Notes under the pieces: model-generated
The model's database searches: none
Told to the model about the DNA's origin: nothing
What the model saw: the letters and a program-made list of their open reading frames with translations, nothing else
Program-made: the position numbers and the translations under genes
Assembly (NCBI GenBank): GCA_037893245.1
Contig: JBAIAA010000099.1
Span: forward strand, 124,001-188,000
Length of the DNA stretch: 64,000 nucleotides
Direction: 5' to 3'
Source of the DNA: Crossaster papposus
Lineage: Eukaryota > Echinodermata > Asteroidea > Velatida > Solasteridae
Part shown: positions 61,301 through 63,290 of the stretch, piece by piece
How positions within the stretch are numbered: the stretch's first letter is position 1
Layout of the letters: each line of letters starts with the position of its first letter

Positions 61301-62907
61301 TAAAAAGATGAATGAAATCATGAAGCAAAGTATATAGCAGAGGGAAACCCACGTTGTTGTTGTTTAATTTGTTTGTTTGTTTTGTTGTTGTTGTTTTGTT
61401 TTTTGTTTTTTTGGTTTTTTTTTGGGGGGGGGGTTAATTATGATCAGATATGTAAAGGGAGATGTGATAGGTAACAATAACCAGGAGTGTGTAGGTAGTG
61501 GGTACAGGGACAAGATTCGTGCTGGTATAAGGAAATGCAAAATTGAGTCAAGTTTGTAGTCTTTAGGAAAAGTCGCATTCCATACCGTATGTTACAAAGC
61601 AAATATTTAATAAAGTTACACACGGTAATACAAAATACATTAACGATACGAACAAGGCTAGACAAAAGCCGACACAGGCCAATGTGACAATTATATGATA
61701 AGATTACTAATTGCATACAATAACAATAAGCATTCAACAAAATATATTTTATTAAATATCCTTGGTTTTCAAGGTGTTATGTTTACAAAAATAAGGGATT
61801 AATGTGAGCTTTAAATTCGTTAATTATTCTGATTTGGCACCCTCTAAGTGCAATACCTATTTCCTGAGTTGACAGTACTCGGTGGTCGCCATTTTGACAA
61901 ATGTGTAGTTACGGGCCCTCTCGAGTTTTGATCAAATTAAAGTTAAAAGGATCGTATATGTTTGGTAATTTGAACCCACTGTTTGTTTCAATCCTATAAT
62001 ATATATATACTAGAAAACTAACCTGTAAAAAAATCATTTCAAAAGGTGGTAGCGATTTTGAGATATTGTCAAAAATCTGGAGCGGTTATGTCCACGCAGG
62101 AAGAATAATCTACATTGGAATACAGAATCTGAGAAACGTCAATGCAGTAACGCTTCTCAGATTCAATTTTGTTTGGATAAAAAGTGATATCTTTTTTCAT
62201 AACCGCAGTACTTCGAAGTGAAAAGTTTCTGAAAATGCATTATACTATCCAAAGCTGCTGTACTTCTTACCAAGTAAGTTTTTGTTGCCAATAATTTTTT
62301 GAGTAATTACCAAACGTATACGATCCCTTTAAAGGTGTTTTTTATCATTTCAAAATGGTTTTATTAACCTAAAATATAATTGTTTCTATTCTTATGACAC
62401 TATATTTTGTAATTTTTAACATTTTGTTGCGGCAGAAAATCCGATTTGCTCGCGCATTTTGTGGTTGCTGTTTTTGCCAATAAACGCGGTTTTGCATGTT
62501 CATGCATGGTGTGTCGTGGGGGTCGCCATCTTTGTCATCATCGTAATATCTTAAACATTTCCTGCGAAAATATATACCCTGCCCTCTATATACGGCATAC
62601 ATGTTGGTTTTAAATGTCGCAAGCTTGTTTGGTAAATCCAATAATTTCAAAGAAGAAAAATAAGAAGAAGAAGTCACGAACTTATATCACCTCTCGTATC
62701 ACGAATAGGCATACTCACCGGCAGAGATGTACTGTGCTGAGGTCGTCTCCAATTCGGCTGTGAACTGACTAGAGTGTTTGAGATAAGAGTAGACGTAGAC
62801 ATTGGGTGCCAAACCCAACATGGTTTGCTCCCCGCAACCCCCAGGGATTCTTAACAGCTTGTCTAAACCTCCTATCACTGTGTTGATAACACTTCCAATC
62901 ACATTCC
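19183..62907 (-). CDS. C3: Complement C3-like thioester protein, C-terminal half (17 exons)
   Basis: Seventeen minus-strand exons join in phase into 691 codons ending in TAA. The product is the C-terminal half of a C3/C4/C5-family complement protein, a secreted protein that attaches covalently to surfaces through an internal thioester. Seen directly are the thioester motif GCGEQ (exon 62719-62907), the His of the VYHREM block (exon 39933-40092) that aligns with the catalytic His of human C3, and then CUB, MG8, a Cys-rich anchor and a complete C345C/NTR domain. The NTR domain excludes alpha-2-macroglobulin and CD109, which lack it. The upstream half (MG1-6, anaphylatoxin) is beyond 64000. C4- or C5-like naming cannot be excluded without it, although C5 lacks the thioester. 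Confidence 0.93.
19573..20320. mobile_element. MITE, TTAA-flanked, family B (748 bp)
   Basis: Starts TTAAAGGGAAACTCCA and ends with the near-inverse TGGAATTTCCCTTTAA, with TTAA at both outer ends. Internal segments (gtgacgtagtgtctgcacc near 19759 and its inverse near 20110) are also inverted. It has no ORF with a domain. It is non-autonomous, and the TTAA target suggests the piggyBac or Kolobok superfamily. It lies in the last intron of the complement gene. Confidence 0.75.
20463..20560 (+). repeat. tRNA-derived SINE head
   Basis: Contains an A-box-like cagctcagtcggtagagc and a B-box-like gtttcaagcc with a tRNA-like spacing. The acceptor stem does not pair and no CCA-type end is seen, so this is read as a SINE or tRNA pseudogene, not a working tRNA. 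Confidence 0.55.
20715..20859 (-). CDS. C3: Complement gene exon: C345C domain
   Basis: Encodes TRVFAKSKSCDTPEFEMNGK, then KYLVIGSGGLQ and MGQDT. It matches [20 protein letters not shown] and YLMWGLSSD of C3. Bounded by tatatcag and gtaagt. Confidence 0.93.
20866..21700. other. Intron sequence, nothing recognised
   Basis: AT-rich intron between the exons at 20859 and 22566. No element ends or long ORFs are visible. Confidence 0.45.
21713..21775 (+). repeat. Interspersed repeat fragment (gcttaagca family)
   Basis: Shares the opening ggccaattcatagagctgct and the following gcttaagca-like motifs with 63113-63290. Short related motifs occur near 19500 and 20330-20430. Confidence 0.45.
21865..22085 (-). 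repeat. Inverted copy of the ~243-bp intron repeat
   Basis: Carries in reverse orientation the same blocks as 22970-23470: ctaacccttttctctaagatc, the ctcccaaatatcgt block and gtctccctaagtgccactgt. Confidence 0.6.
22566..22649 (-). CDS. C3: Complement gene exon: C345C domain
   Basis: Encodes AYEVHVTDVEERGNFQFYTM, then TIDAPLKQ, corresponding to [20 protein letters not shown] of C3. Bounded by ttcactcag and gtaaga. Confidence 0.92.
22915..23470 (+). repeat. SINE head joined to a ~243-bp tandem repeat
   Basis: A partial tRNA-type SINE head (gtcaggttggcgtagcggtt, 22918-22937) stops inside its B box. It is followed by two nearly identical units starting ctcaaagatcttagagaaaa (about 22971 and 23219) and the first bases of a third at 23460. 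Each unit contains the SINE tail motif ctacagtgccttgggcac. Confidence 0.65.
23809..23898 (-). CDS. C3: Complement gene exon: start of C345C domain
   Basis: Encodes GKCGKDPITKSLEYDVFEM, then TTAACASQEHF, at the place of the C3 segment TLEERLDKACEPGVDY. Bounded by tttaaacag and gtaagt. Phase 1 at both junctions. Confidence 0.88.
24700..24789 (-). CDS. C3: Complement gene exon: Cys-rich anchor, GC splice donor
   Basis: Encodes EECVKFISPKEG, then KLCVGDTCVCAA, matching the LCRDELCRCAE anchor of C3. The acceptor is gttatag. No GT follows the frame-consistent end. The sequence there is CAG followed by gcaagt, the usual form of a GC-AG intron. Confidence 0.9.
24826..24923 (-). repeat. tRNA-like SINE head with adjoining hairpin
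   Basis: On the minus strand an A-box-like tagttcagttagtagagc and a B-box-like ggttcaagccc are spaced as in a tRNA, but the acceptor does not pair. It is preceded on that strand by a perfect inverted repeat, gacacatcgta...tacgatgtgtc (24898-24923). Confidence 0.5.
25088..25152. repeat. Hairpin (about 26-bp arms)
   Basis: agtatgtttaaaactg...ggcc and its inverse enclose a 13-base loop. It is probably a small foldback element in the intron between the exons at 24789 and 28953. Confidence 0.6.
25153..26500. other. Intron sequence, nothing recognised
   Basis: Several overlapping minus-strand ORFs occur between 25351 and 26169, but they show no domain, repeat or splice pattern. I see no element ends. 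Confidence 0.4.
26718..27015. repeat. 11-bp minisatellite, about 27 units
   Basis: The unit gccacacgaag repeats with almost no variation, and the last few units change to gccacacgatg. Eleven is not a multiple of three, so each frame reads the same 11-residue peptide in rotation. No frame contains a stop on either strand, which explains the overlapping ORFs here. Confidence 0.95.
27232..27251. repeat. Perfect 20-bp palindrome
   Basis: catcgtattataatacgatg is its own reverse complement and sits inside the minisatellite-bearing element. Confidence 0.7.
27840..28689. other. Intron sequence, nothing recognised
   Basis: No gene or defined element. A short direct repeat, gttgataacg...ataat, occurs near 28225-28260. 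Confidence 0.4.
28690..28775. repeat. Small TIR hairpin element
   Basis: cactagttaaatttgact and its inverse agtcaaatttgactagtg are 50 bases apart, about 180 bases upstream (on the plus strand) of a complement exon. Confidence 0.6.
28953..29058 (-). CDS. C3: Complement gene exon: MG8
   Basis: Encodes AIRIQFRAEREFNVGKVQP and VAVHVYDYYNP, matching [24 protein letters not shown]. Bounded by gtgtttag and gtaagt. It ends one base into the next codon. Confidence 0.94.
29470..29880 (-). mobile_element. Full-length tRNA-derived SINE with (ATT)n tail
   Basis: On the minus strand it starts with a Ser/Leu-type tRNA head (gtggccgagtggttaagagc, then gagttcgaatccc). A ~250-bp body follows, then the conserved tail gagctacagtgccttgagcg and an AAT-repeat at 29479-29512. 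The same tail is found with a different head at 41733-41970 and near 23005. Confidence 0.75.
29884..30200. mobile_element. MITE, TTAA-flanked, family A
   Basis: Begins TTAAAGGTAGGATACACC and contains the family body (ctgcccgacgccggg, aaaatacaaccccc). The right end is degenerate. Other copies are at 54292-54680 and 59819-60188, with left-end fragments at 31672 and 53744. Confidence 0.75.
30294..30368 (-). CDS. C3: Complement gene exon: MG8
   Basis: Encodes LVERYEVTDHTVVFYFDE, matching the VDRYISKYELD...LIIYLDKV region. It is 25 whole codons, bounded by cgacag and gtaagt. Confidence 0.92.
30679..30705. repeat. Poly-C tract
   Basis: A run of more than 25 C. Similar C or G runs occur at 37289-37308, 44398-44430, 49728-49743 and 59520-59536. 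Their lengths may be unreliable in an assembly. Confidence 0.8.
30907..31063. mobile_element. Palindromic hairpin MITE (157 bp)
   Basis: Arms of about 70 bp are almost perfectly complementary. The ends read tgtgacccagcacgag and its inverse, and the centre is aaagcttgtttagcttt. It lies in the intron between the exons at 30368 and 31122, about 60 bases from the latter. Confidence 0.85.
31122..31209 (-). CDS. C3: Complement gene exon: MG8
   Basis: Encodes YLRGERTGMAILDVGLYTGY, equivalent to [20 protein letters not shown] of C3. Its first base completes an Arg codon. Bounded by acggcag and gtaaga. Confidence 0.93.
31672..31745. repeat. MITE family A left-end fragment
   Basis: aaaggtaggatacatcattt followed by tgcagatatc and accgaattatta match the start of the MITE at 59819. 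The rest of the element is absent. Confidence 0.65.
32194..32333 (-). CDS. C3: Complement gene exon: CUB to MG8
   Basis: Encodes FEATYYIPEPDLSECDFELL, then an acidic loop and YLPYNIQVR. It is bounded by ttctgtag and gtatgg. The acidic insert makes this one of the less conserved exons. Confidence 0.88.
32520..32588 (-). CDS. C3: Complement gene exon: CUB domain
   Basis: Encodes VPDKSQEMNVFINTEGAGMG and ends QFK, matching the FTVTAEGKGQGTLSV strand of C3. It is 23 whole codons. The acceptor (cgtttgag) has a weak polypyrimidine tract, and the donor is gtaaat. Confidence 0.85.
33144..33305 (-). CDS. C3: Complement gene exon: end of thioester domain into CUB
   Basis: Encodes DTVIALQALSEYAYRV, the last helix of the thioester domain, then FNCKVKCEESDFDEAF, the second CUB segment. 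It is 54 whole codons, with acceptor tattacag and donor gtaagt. Confidence 0.92.
33690..33860 (-). repeat. Interspersed repeat, inverted partner of 54735-54905
   Basis: The reverse complement of this segment aligns with 54735-54905, including gatatcgattgctaacaaaa and the gaaagaagcca block. The family is unknown. Confidence 0.6.
33861..34874. other. Intron sequence, nothing recognised
   Basis: No gene or defined element between the exons at 33305 and 35338 in this part. Confidence 0.4.
34875..34938. repeat. 20-bp tandem repeat, three units
   Basis: The unit gagtgtagctgtgacacagt is repeated three times. It includes the imperfect palindrome ctgtgacacag. Confidence 0.75.
34973..35228. mobile_element. 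Foldback MITE (about 255 bp)
   Basis: The left arm (gcagctatagatgatgtgcc...) returns in inverse at 35180-35228 (ggcacatcgtctatagccgc). Symmetry continues inward through ttacatctgta and gcgcaccc. It sits 110 bases from the exon at 35338. Confidence 0.7.
35338..35552 (-). CDS. C3: Complement gene exon: thioester domain
   Basis: Encodes YRYWAADDSS, VETTGLAVLALLQMDD and NWLTNQENYNGGFASTQ, the most conserved helices of the alpha6-alpha6 barrel (compare VEATSYALLALLQ and GGGYGSTQ of C3). Bounded by tgtacag and gtataa. Confidence 0.95.
36022..36190 (-). CDS. C3: Complement gene exon: thioester domain
   Basis: Encodes NKDESVAAATAFLV, then LTRPYAIAITAYALSLAN, equivalent to the YTVAIAGYALAQ helix of C3. 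It is bounded by tgtttag and gtatat and ends one base into a Gly codon. Confidence 0.93.
36600..37045 (+). pseudogene. Fragment of a repeat-associated uncharacterised protein
   Basis: Short coding segments in different frames look protein-like. They are RVLLFSEKSFKISHACAGRW (about 36645-36705) and KLLEAARKKEDQWLLSQIEG followed by KDLVTTETLYH (about 36940-37030). From memory they resemble an uncharacterised multi-copy protein common in invertebrate genomes, but I cannot name the family. Frame changes and stops show it is broken. It is antisense to the complement gene inside an intron. Confidence 0.4.
37060..38340. other. Intron sequence with a poly-C/poly-A tract
   Basis: It contains the C20/A13 tract at 37289-37320. 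Nothing else is recognised. Confidence 0.45.
38349..38423 (-). CDS. C3: Complement gene exon: thioester domain helix pair
   Basis: Encodes GGVQGKVSLTAYVLISVLE followed by CECNTI, matching the C3 block ending LTAFVLISL. It is 25 whole codons bounded by ttgtacag and gtaagt. Confidence 0.92.
38646..38745 (+). repeat. Purine-rich, G-run-rich tract
   Basis: About 100 bases of almost pure purine with more than six runs of three or more G, a possible G-quadruplex on the plus strand. The complement gene would be transcribed through its C-rich side. Confidence 0.55.
39117..39215. repeat. Fragment related to the foldback element at 63330-63932
   Basis: Shares tttgttccgsggcgcgccg, tccgt and the cttattgagggcgccctc block with that element, but has no partner arm nearby. 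Confidence 0.55.
39933..40092 (-). CDS. C3: Complement gene exon: thioester domain with catalytic His
   Basis: Encodes LTAFVAKVFYRAKEF through to TVYHREMT. The His aligns with the residue of C3 and C4B that attacks the thioester to make a free thiolate and favours transfer to hydroxyl groups. Acceptor ends gacccag, donor is gtaagt. Confidence 0.95.
40283..40582 (+). pseudogene. Repeat-associated protein fragment, left part (split by foldback element)
   Basis: Encodes MGNPFLEESKDLLLDMKDTM, QYNKFVDERL and RNKLPRFSRPP-like blocks. After one frame change it continues with LQTSLKSDCNLF up to 40582. The coding match resumes at 43256. From memory this resembles an uncharacterised protein present in many copies in invertebrate genomes. 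No catalytic domain is visible in the piece. It lies in the 21-kb complement intron, antisense. Confidence 0.5.
40583..43255. mobile_element. Large foldback element (2.67 kb) with internal ~170-bp repeats
   Basis: The outer ends read tagaccggcagcccacgg and the exact inverse. The arms stay inverted for more than 850 bp (40583-41440 against about 42060-43255). The inner part of each arm consists of ~170-bp tandem units containing gcaaggcattggtctac and aaccacgcc, with at least three in the right arm. The central spacer holds a SINE. TAT-like bases flank both ends, suggesting a very short TA-rich target duplication. No transposase is encoded. Confidence 0.8.
41733..41970 (+). mobile_element. tRNA-derived SINE
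   Basis: The head has ggttggcgtagcggttc (A box) and gggttcgaaccccgc (B box). The body is pyrimidine-rich. The tail gagctacagtgcctagagca, followed by ggtttc, is shared with the SINE at 29470-29880. It is inserted in the spacer of the foldback element. Confidence 0.75.
43256..43400 (+). pseudogene. Repeat-associated protein fragment, right part
   Basis: Directly after the foldback element the plus strand encodes YVACQTQDGDLDQFV, then, with a frame change, a Pro-rich piece (PPALASLSERGH). This is the sequence expected after the block that ends at 40582, so the element sits inside this coding fragment. Confidence 0.5.
44150..44615 (+). repeat. Imperfect ~317-bp tandem duplication split by the DIRS element
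   Basis: 44150-44320 and 44467-44620 share cgttatttttttg, gagataaatctgta and cccagagcgtaattct. The unit continues after the DIRS element at 49293 (cttaac..., tgggggtcagtt, gccacatt), matching 44306-44400. A G-run lies at 44398-44430. Confidence 0.65.
44617..44768 (+). repeat. DIRS left inverted terminal repeat with TATA box
   Basis: Matches 49091-49243 in inverse, near-perfectly over 44652-44768. It contains ccctatataagtgag at 44722-44736, a good TATA box just upstream of the gag start, so this repeat is probably the promoter. Confidence 0.8.
44732..45919 (+). CDS. DIRS ORF1, Gag-like protein
   Basis: An open frame of about 395 codons with ATGs at 44744 and 44789. I prefer one of these because the frame opens with GTG. 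The protein is Ser-rich and acidic in its first third (a predicted nuclear-type Lys patch, KAKAKSKKASR, near residue 65). It has a helical middle and ends in a basic Arg/Gln tail (RKPAGTRQQ). There is no zinc knuckle, as in other DIRS Gag-like proteins. It overlaps ORF2 by about 50 bases. A role in RNA binding or particle formation is inferred from position. Confidence 0.75.
   Translation: MSPAMYASVHFCDRYHSLTMSTQLSTDILDLLDGPSDLECSGVVLHADPTPSTSFSASGGNPPATKAKAKSKKASRCSDEVSRQEFASLQDQILSMADAMQTLQSTVLTSLGNPPAKKQKIGHATVGQVSSSSSDESVAMGQLVDNLLEPGASDNSPAGVLDIVEQFYSGENSGNKVDDKLASTISKLLRKKTSEEKVTEKLNSFKRPSNIPELDGTRVNSEIWNSLQSKTRSMDIKLQKVENSALKGMVPIVSCIETLMSSKSVDNKALLTNLLDSMAIIGHAVAELNYRRRELIKPDLNHQFASLCSAKVPITGLLFGDNLSQQCKDIQETNKLGQKFGQRSSFSAAPKSDRPKRSGNPRTFHTGQAQQGNSGRQKRWNKRKPAGTRQQSDAK
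45868..47985 (+). CDS. DIRS ORF2, reverse transcriptase, RNase H and methyltransferase-like domain
   Basis: A 705-codon open frame. RT motifs include FIRPKKDGSFRPIINLKGLN, CIDLKDAYFAVPI, CLPFGLACAPRVF and the catalytic DYIDDSLLVG (about 46550). RNase H follows (ETDASALGWGAHF, LELKACFLAL, KSDNATVVAYIQ, HLPGVQNVLADSASR). The C-terminal third (NIDLFASRLNHQ, CFYAFPPFSLI) matches the DAM-methyltransferase-like domain described in DIRS elements. It copies the element RNA into DNA. The true start is uncertain because the frame overlaps ORF1 and opens with TTG. Confidence 0.92.
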   Translation: MEQKKASGDKAAIRCQVKSVSEHQCDNTQVVGLLAGKLANHIAKWREITSDNRVLDAIQHYHIEFIKMPYQTRIPRDLRFQTHEAEIIAAEIAKMLEKGAIVETNHTDGEFISHIFIRPKKDGSFRPIINLKGLNTFVAYFHFKMETIRTAIQLIRPQCYMACIDLKDAYFAVPIAVEHRKYLRFIWCNVVYEFTCLPFGLACAPRVFTKIMKPLIASLRLRGHESCDYIDDSLLVGRTFQECIENVTARTTLTTSLGFTINDKKSVLIPTKQIDFLGFHLDSDLMTISIPHLKVESTIVAVNTLLRHQSLTIRDVAKVIGRLVSCELAVPYGPLFRRTVENEKNQALSHHGGDFEAKMSLSKNAVSDLNWWITELPVTFAPMHRHDPDHVIETDASALGWGAHFNGRTTGGRWSKDEATHHINWLELKACFLALQSFFADDNNTSVHIKSDNATVVAYIQHLGGSKSKLLNSLTRDIWLWCMTRRIWLSTSHLPGVQNVLADSASRHFQDDLEWKLNPSIFSKIISIFPNPNIDLFASRLNHQTVPYVSWQADPGSAHTDAFTLDWSNYHCFYAFPPFSLINKVLTKIERDEAVGILIAPLWHTQSWFPTMLKLLVRTPLILPIQQDLLSLPFSNRLHPLRDRLRLMACYLSGRHSDNKAYQNQLPDLSSHHGDLARKSATGRHLGSGFSSALGQRLIQFDHLW
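47814..48788 (+). CDS. DIRS ORF3, tyrosine recombinase
   Basis: A 324-residue enzyme that joins the circular DIRS DNA to the genome without making target duplications. It has an N-terminal SAM-like region (SWRSSTKKCYRSALRKW). The catalytic set appears complete: Arg in ALTSGQRCQTL, HxxR in FTAHSTRSA, Trp in AAGWSRAS and the nucleophile Tyr in TFAMFYNKP. It overlaps ORF2 by about 170 bases in another frame, the compact layout usual for DIRS. Confidence 0.93.
   Translation: MLLVRETLRQQGVSEPASRLILASWRSSTKKCYRSALRKWIQFCARTETHPVRPPLVAILNFLASQFMSGSQYSNLNITRCALSAVVPSIEGTTVGSHPLVKRLMKGVFNLRPPRARYSHTWDVAVALDYLQSLGPNKDLSLKNLTMKLVLLVALTSGQRCQTLSLLNLNSVQVGTNNVKFIIEEPTKTSKAGKPRVEVNLISFPHNHLLCVMSALKVYLEKTKPFRGNNKRLFLSYVSPHKAVGSETIGRWIKSTLSVSGIRTDKFTAHSTRSASCSSAFRKGVPLETIMKAAGWSRASTFAMFYNKPLEDTRLCFAQRVLDS
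48889..49010 (+). repeat. DIRS internal complementary region
   Basis: 48889-48931 is the reverse complement of 44614-44655 (left end). 48928-49010 is the reverse complement of the outermost right end, 49210-49292. They meet at gaattt, which would template the circle junction. Confidence 0.88.
49091..49292 (-). repeat. DIRS right inverted terminal repeat
   Basis: Inverse of the left repeat over 49091-49243, plus about 50 extra bases at the outer end that are found inverted only in the internal complementary region. Confidence 0.85.
49553..49644 (-). ncRNA. Hammerhead ribozyme (type I layout) downstream of the Penelope-like RT
   Basis: The minus strand holds the full hammerhead core. Stem I is GGTGA (49644-49640) with TCACC (49557-49553). 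CTGATGA is at 49639-49633. Stem II is GTGC/GCAC with an 8-base loop. GAAA is at 49614-49611. Stem III is AATATGCC with GGCATATT, capped by a longer C/G-rich arm. The predicted cut is 3' of A49558. The base pair next to the core in stem II is C-A instead of the usual G-C. Hammerheads are known in Penelope-like elements, and this one lies on the same strand, 120 bases after the RT stop. Confidence 0.78.
49764..50924 (-). CDS. Penelope-like reverse transcriptase (core and thumb)
   Basis: 386 residues with Penelope-type motifs: LLITLDIVSMYTNCP, GVAMGSECSPEICD, the catalytic YMRYRDDVLIIF, and VTFLDLIIYKG. The thumb-like region has RVEFFKDKLQKRGY and HPALKRAI. The protein ends in a Glu/Asn/Gln-rich tail without GIY-YIG or its Cys motif, so it is either an endonuclease-lacking type or one whose endonuclease was N-terminal and is lost. 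The frame is intact. The real start is upstream of the insertion, so the Met at 50924 is not a genuine start. Confidence 0.9.
   Translation of the reverse strand: MLPIVKQQSTYTRDSGHVLEKLNNLTLEQDNLLITLDIVSMYTNCPQDEAIELVCDALAIADDRLYAIPKPTTDHARRLLELIMRRNTFEFNGKFFRQKIGVAMGSECSPEICDITLFKYEQDKILPHNPSIVSYMRYRDDVLIIFNGNEKQAADLVQSLNKIHPTLKFTSEISHRQVTFLDLIIYKGERFIHEGILDTRVATQKTDTFQYLARDSAHPKSALGGLIKGEVTRYKRICTHLKDFEGRVEFFKDKLQKRGYTNEDLALLSQGGKTPANPKREKNKNNIPLVFVLPYYPHVAHPALKRAILKHWPLISENEYLNRLFDTQPILAYKRHKNIKDELVRSRTKASPQSNQEERNLDEENLQILLELLKEQNSDQRNGSQD
51104..52356. mobile_element. Non-autonomous DNA transposon, 1.25 kb
   Basis: The ends read catgggcggatccagg and, inverted, catgggcggatacagg, each followed by a G-run. 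Both ends are flanked by gatac (51099-51103 and 52357-52361), a 5-bp target duplication. The interior is AT-rich with no transposase. It sits in the interval that separates the two Penelope pieces. The superfamily is not assigned. Confidence 0.75.
52440..52885 (+). pseudogene. Charged ORF fragment, probably mobile-element derived
   Basis: Two short plus-strand segments encode basic and acidic helical sequence (WAINYLKKKIAPTNKK; KKQRKLIKLPDRSPHG, then LTEDSEDKKHRRKAEKS). The pattern of a LIKL-DRS-G segment followed by an acidic DSEDEK helix resembles Gag-like proteins accompanying invertebrate retroelements, from memory. Frames are broken and no domain can be assigned. Confidence 0.3.
53008..53400 (-). 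CDS. Penelope-like protein, N-terminal part
   Basis: Open from beyond 53400 through the Met at 53343. It encodes GLKKRQDIIIKQFDKDRGVC, then VLNKQDYIREGTRQL, HYEEINRD and FLNPRNHDIKTP. This is the segment that precedes the RT core in Penelope-like proteins (the DKG/DRG block and the DY..E..RQL block). The stop at 53008 marks the break before the RT core at 50924. Confidence 0.85.
   Translation of the reverse strand, partial: KQLTFAWKCCHFESYIEGTMEELSRLKIQNVKLNITKAERVALSGLKKRQDIIIKQFDKDRGVCVLNKQDYIREGTRQLTGPHYEEINRDLTDETAELVSQAIRQLYVDGLISKDISEFLNPRNHDIKTP
53712..53782 (+). repeat. 70-bp direct repeat with 54260-54329
   Basis: Both copies run from tgtttcttgtagtctgg through ccccacttagagggtag to gcagatatc. 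Each therefore carries identical flank plus the first ~38 bases of a family A MITE. Only the second copy continues into a whole MITE. Confidence 0.8.
53905..54093 (+). repeat. Degenerate 27- to 33-bp minisatellite
   Basis: Six or so units of the type tgtctgagttgctgtca followed by ttttgtccatg. They lie between the two 70-bp repeats. Confidence 0.7.
54292..54680. mobile_element. MITE family A copy with extra inner hairpin
   Basis: Ends: TTAGAGGGTAGTATACACC and the near-inverse GGTGTATACTACCTTTAA. The body matches 59819-60188. It has an additional perfect hairpin, tcgcgatcgcc...ggcgatcgcga, near 54463-54486 where the other copy has a single tgatcgcga. Confidence 0.75.
54735..54905 (+). repeat. 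Interspersed repeat, partner of 33690-33860
   Basis: Aligns with the reverse complement of 33690-33860 across about 170 bp, including atcgattgctaacaaaatgc and the gacgacacaccac block. Confidence 0.6.
54970..55260 (+). repeat. Interspersed repeat, inverted partner of 60830-61130
   Basis: Reads ggctaatatgaccc, gtgtgccaaaat, tgaccacgctc, gacatagcta, then gtttaggagagtcatag. The inverse of 60830-61130 has the same blocks in the same order over about 280 bp. Confidence 0.65.
55785..55985 (-). CDS. Short Cys-rich ORF, unidentified
   Basis: A 66-residue open frame with eleven Cys, arranged CGTCGKCARNDRCSCRVAG then THCCKYCKCK. The spacing is that of a compact metal-binding or CXC-like module, but I do not recognise the family. 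It could be the Cys-rich tail of a transposon protein, since its surroundings are repeats. No splice sites or neighbours support a host gene. Confidence 0.3.
   Translation of the reverse strand: MISKPEGLPDPCGTCGKCARNDRCSCRVAGTHCCKYCKCKQGDYSGLGEYGTPPIQLFNQHTRTPM
55990..56475. other. Intron sequence, nothing recognised
   Basis: No ORF, hairpin or element end is seen. Confidence 0.4.
56572..57963 (-). mobile_element. CR1-like LINE with its RT core deleted
   Basis: The minus strand shows the endonuclease start (VQINCQSACNKADLIKDHL, then ILALTEAWF, 57945-57840), the endonuclease end (GHAYTINLVITSKSD, STSDHCVL, near 57390) and the inter-domain linker (KKKRRLLERQLRKFG, RFYNNTIQN, KELFKVINQL). It then jumps directly to the C-terminal block (RKYDRITPILHKLHWLPVQF, YGERSFSSGAQ, from 56805). 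The YxDD-containing RT core is missing, with a join near 56810. Several frame breaks show it is dead. Confidence 0.8.
58317..59139. mobile_element. Long palindrome (foldback element, about 820 bp)
   Basis: The left arm (ggtttatttgggtggttctac..., gcttactggcacagttat...) returns inverted on the right side. There it reads ataactgtgccagtaagc at about 58919-58936 and gtagaatcacctaaataaac at 59110-59130. The arms are about 400 bp with scattered mismatches and centre near 58730. Confidence 0.75.
59141..59350 (+). repeat. ~60-bp tandem repeat (ctcaggatgtcgtcat units)
   Basis: Three direct units of tatattatctcaggatgtcg separated by the acatgtcgtcatcccgcga block, then an inverted unit (tcgtcatcctgagata) near 59321. 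Confidence 0.75.
59735..60400 (-). pseudogene. Myb/SANT-like DNA-binding protein, frameshifted and split by a MITE
   Basis: Minus-strand blocks in shifting frames give the Myb/SANT-like pattern DEVDKLIGLVEVNYSN (about 60340-60290), LKSKNVTWAEIKRKINAI (about 60290-60235) and EEVKK (about 60210). Past the nested MITE it continues SETKQKAAKVMAELG to a TAA at about 59734. The MITE's TTAA lies within the codons at the join, and the frame agrees on both sides. In Harbinger elements this protein binds element ends and helps bring in the transposase. At least two indels precede the MITE insertion, so the copy is inactive. Confidence 0.68.
59819..60188. mobile_element. MITE family A, intact copy nested in the Harbinger-like element
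   Basis: TTAAAGGTAGGATAAACCAT at the left and the inverse ATGGTGTATCCTACCTTTAA at the right. The TTAA is duplicated, and the coding sequence around it fits together when one TTAA copy is counted. Length 370 bp. No coding capacity. Confidence 0.85.
60830..61130 (-). repeat. Interspersed repeat, inverted partner of 54970-55260
   Basis: The reverse complement carries the same ordered blocks as 54970-55260, including gggagtcatagaaaagtgta and cgacatagctgtattttcta. Confidence 0.65.
61224..61299 (-). CDS. C3: Complement gene exon: thioester domain
   Basis: Encodes QHELAFRKHDGSFTVWP and PSSTW, equivalent to the AFRQPSSAFAAF...STW block of human C3. Acceptor tttttag, donor gtaagt. The last codon (Trp) is split and completed by the first base of the exon at 40092, about 21 kb away. 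Confidence 0.93.
61943..62334. mobile_element. MITE, TTAA-flanked, family C (392 bp)
   Basis: TTAAAAGGATCGTATATG...GGTAATT at the left and the inverse of TTAAAGGGATCGTATACG at the right, with TTAA at both ends. An inner hairpin (gaatctgagaa...ttctcagattc) lies at 62124-62165. It is in the intron between the first two complement exons of the window. Confidence 0.75.
62719..62907 (-). CDS. C3: Complement gene exon: thioester site
   Basis: Encodes LLRIPGGCGEQTMLGLAPNV and the first helices of the thioester domain. The Cys and Gln of GCGEQ form the thioester. It is bounded by tttttgcag and gtgagt. It starts with two bases of a split codon and ends with one, matching the next exon. Confidence 0.95.
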
Positions 62908-63112
62908 CTGCAAAAAAATAGGCCTCATGTCAGGAATCTAAAGAGTATAGAAACTGCTGCTTAGCTTAGCTTGTGCCGTCTGTTTTCAACAAAACAATTG
63001 CAGACGCAAAAAAATGATGTGCTTTAGCAGGCCCTTAGCAAGGAGGTCAATTGTACGAAGCTGCTATTAAAGCACAACTTGCTTAGCACAAACAAGTTTT
63101 ACTCTGTAAACT

Positions 63113-63290
63113 GGGCCCAATTTCATAGAGATGCTTAACGGTAAGCAGTTTTGTTTGCTTACTGTAGCAGAAACATTTGCTTAAGCGTAAACGTATTTCA
63201 CCAGCGGTTGCTAACTTAAGCACGTAAACAAACTGCGCGCGCAATATTTTAGATCGTCTGCTTAAGCAAAAAATTCCTCCAAAATAAAAT
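63113..63290 (+). repeat. gcttaagca-family repeat
   Basis: Opens gggcccaatttcatagagat and contains repeated tgcttaagc-like motifs, as at 21713. It is a probable SINE or MITE relic. Confidence 0.45.
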
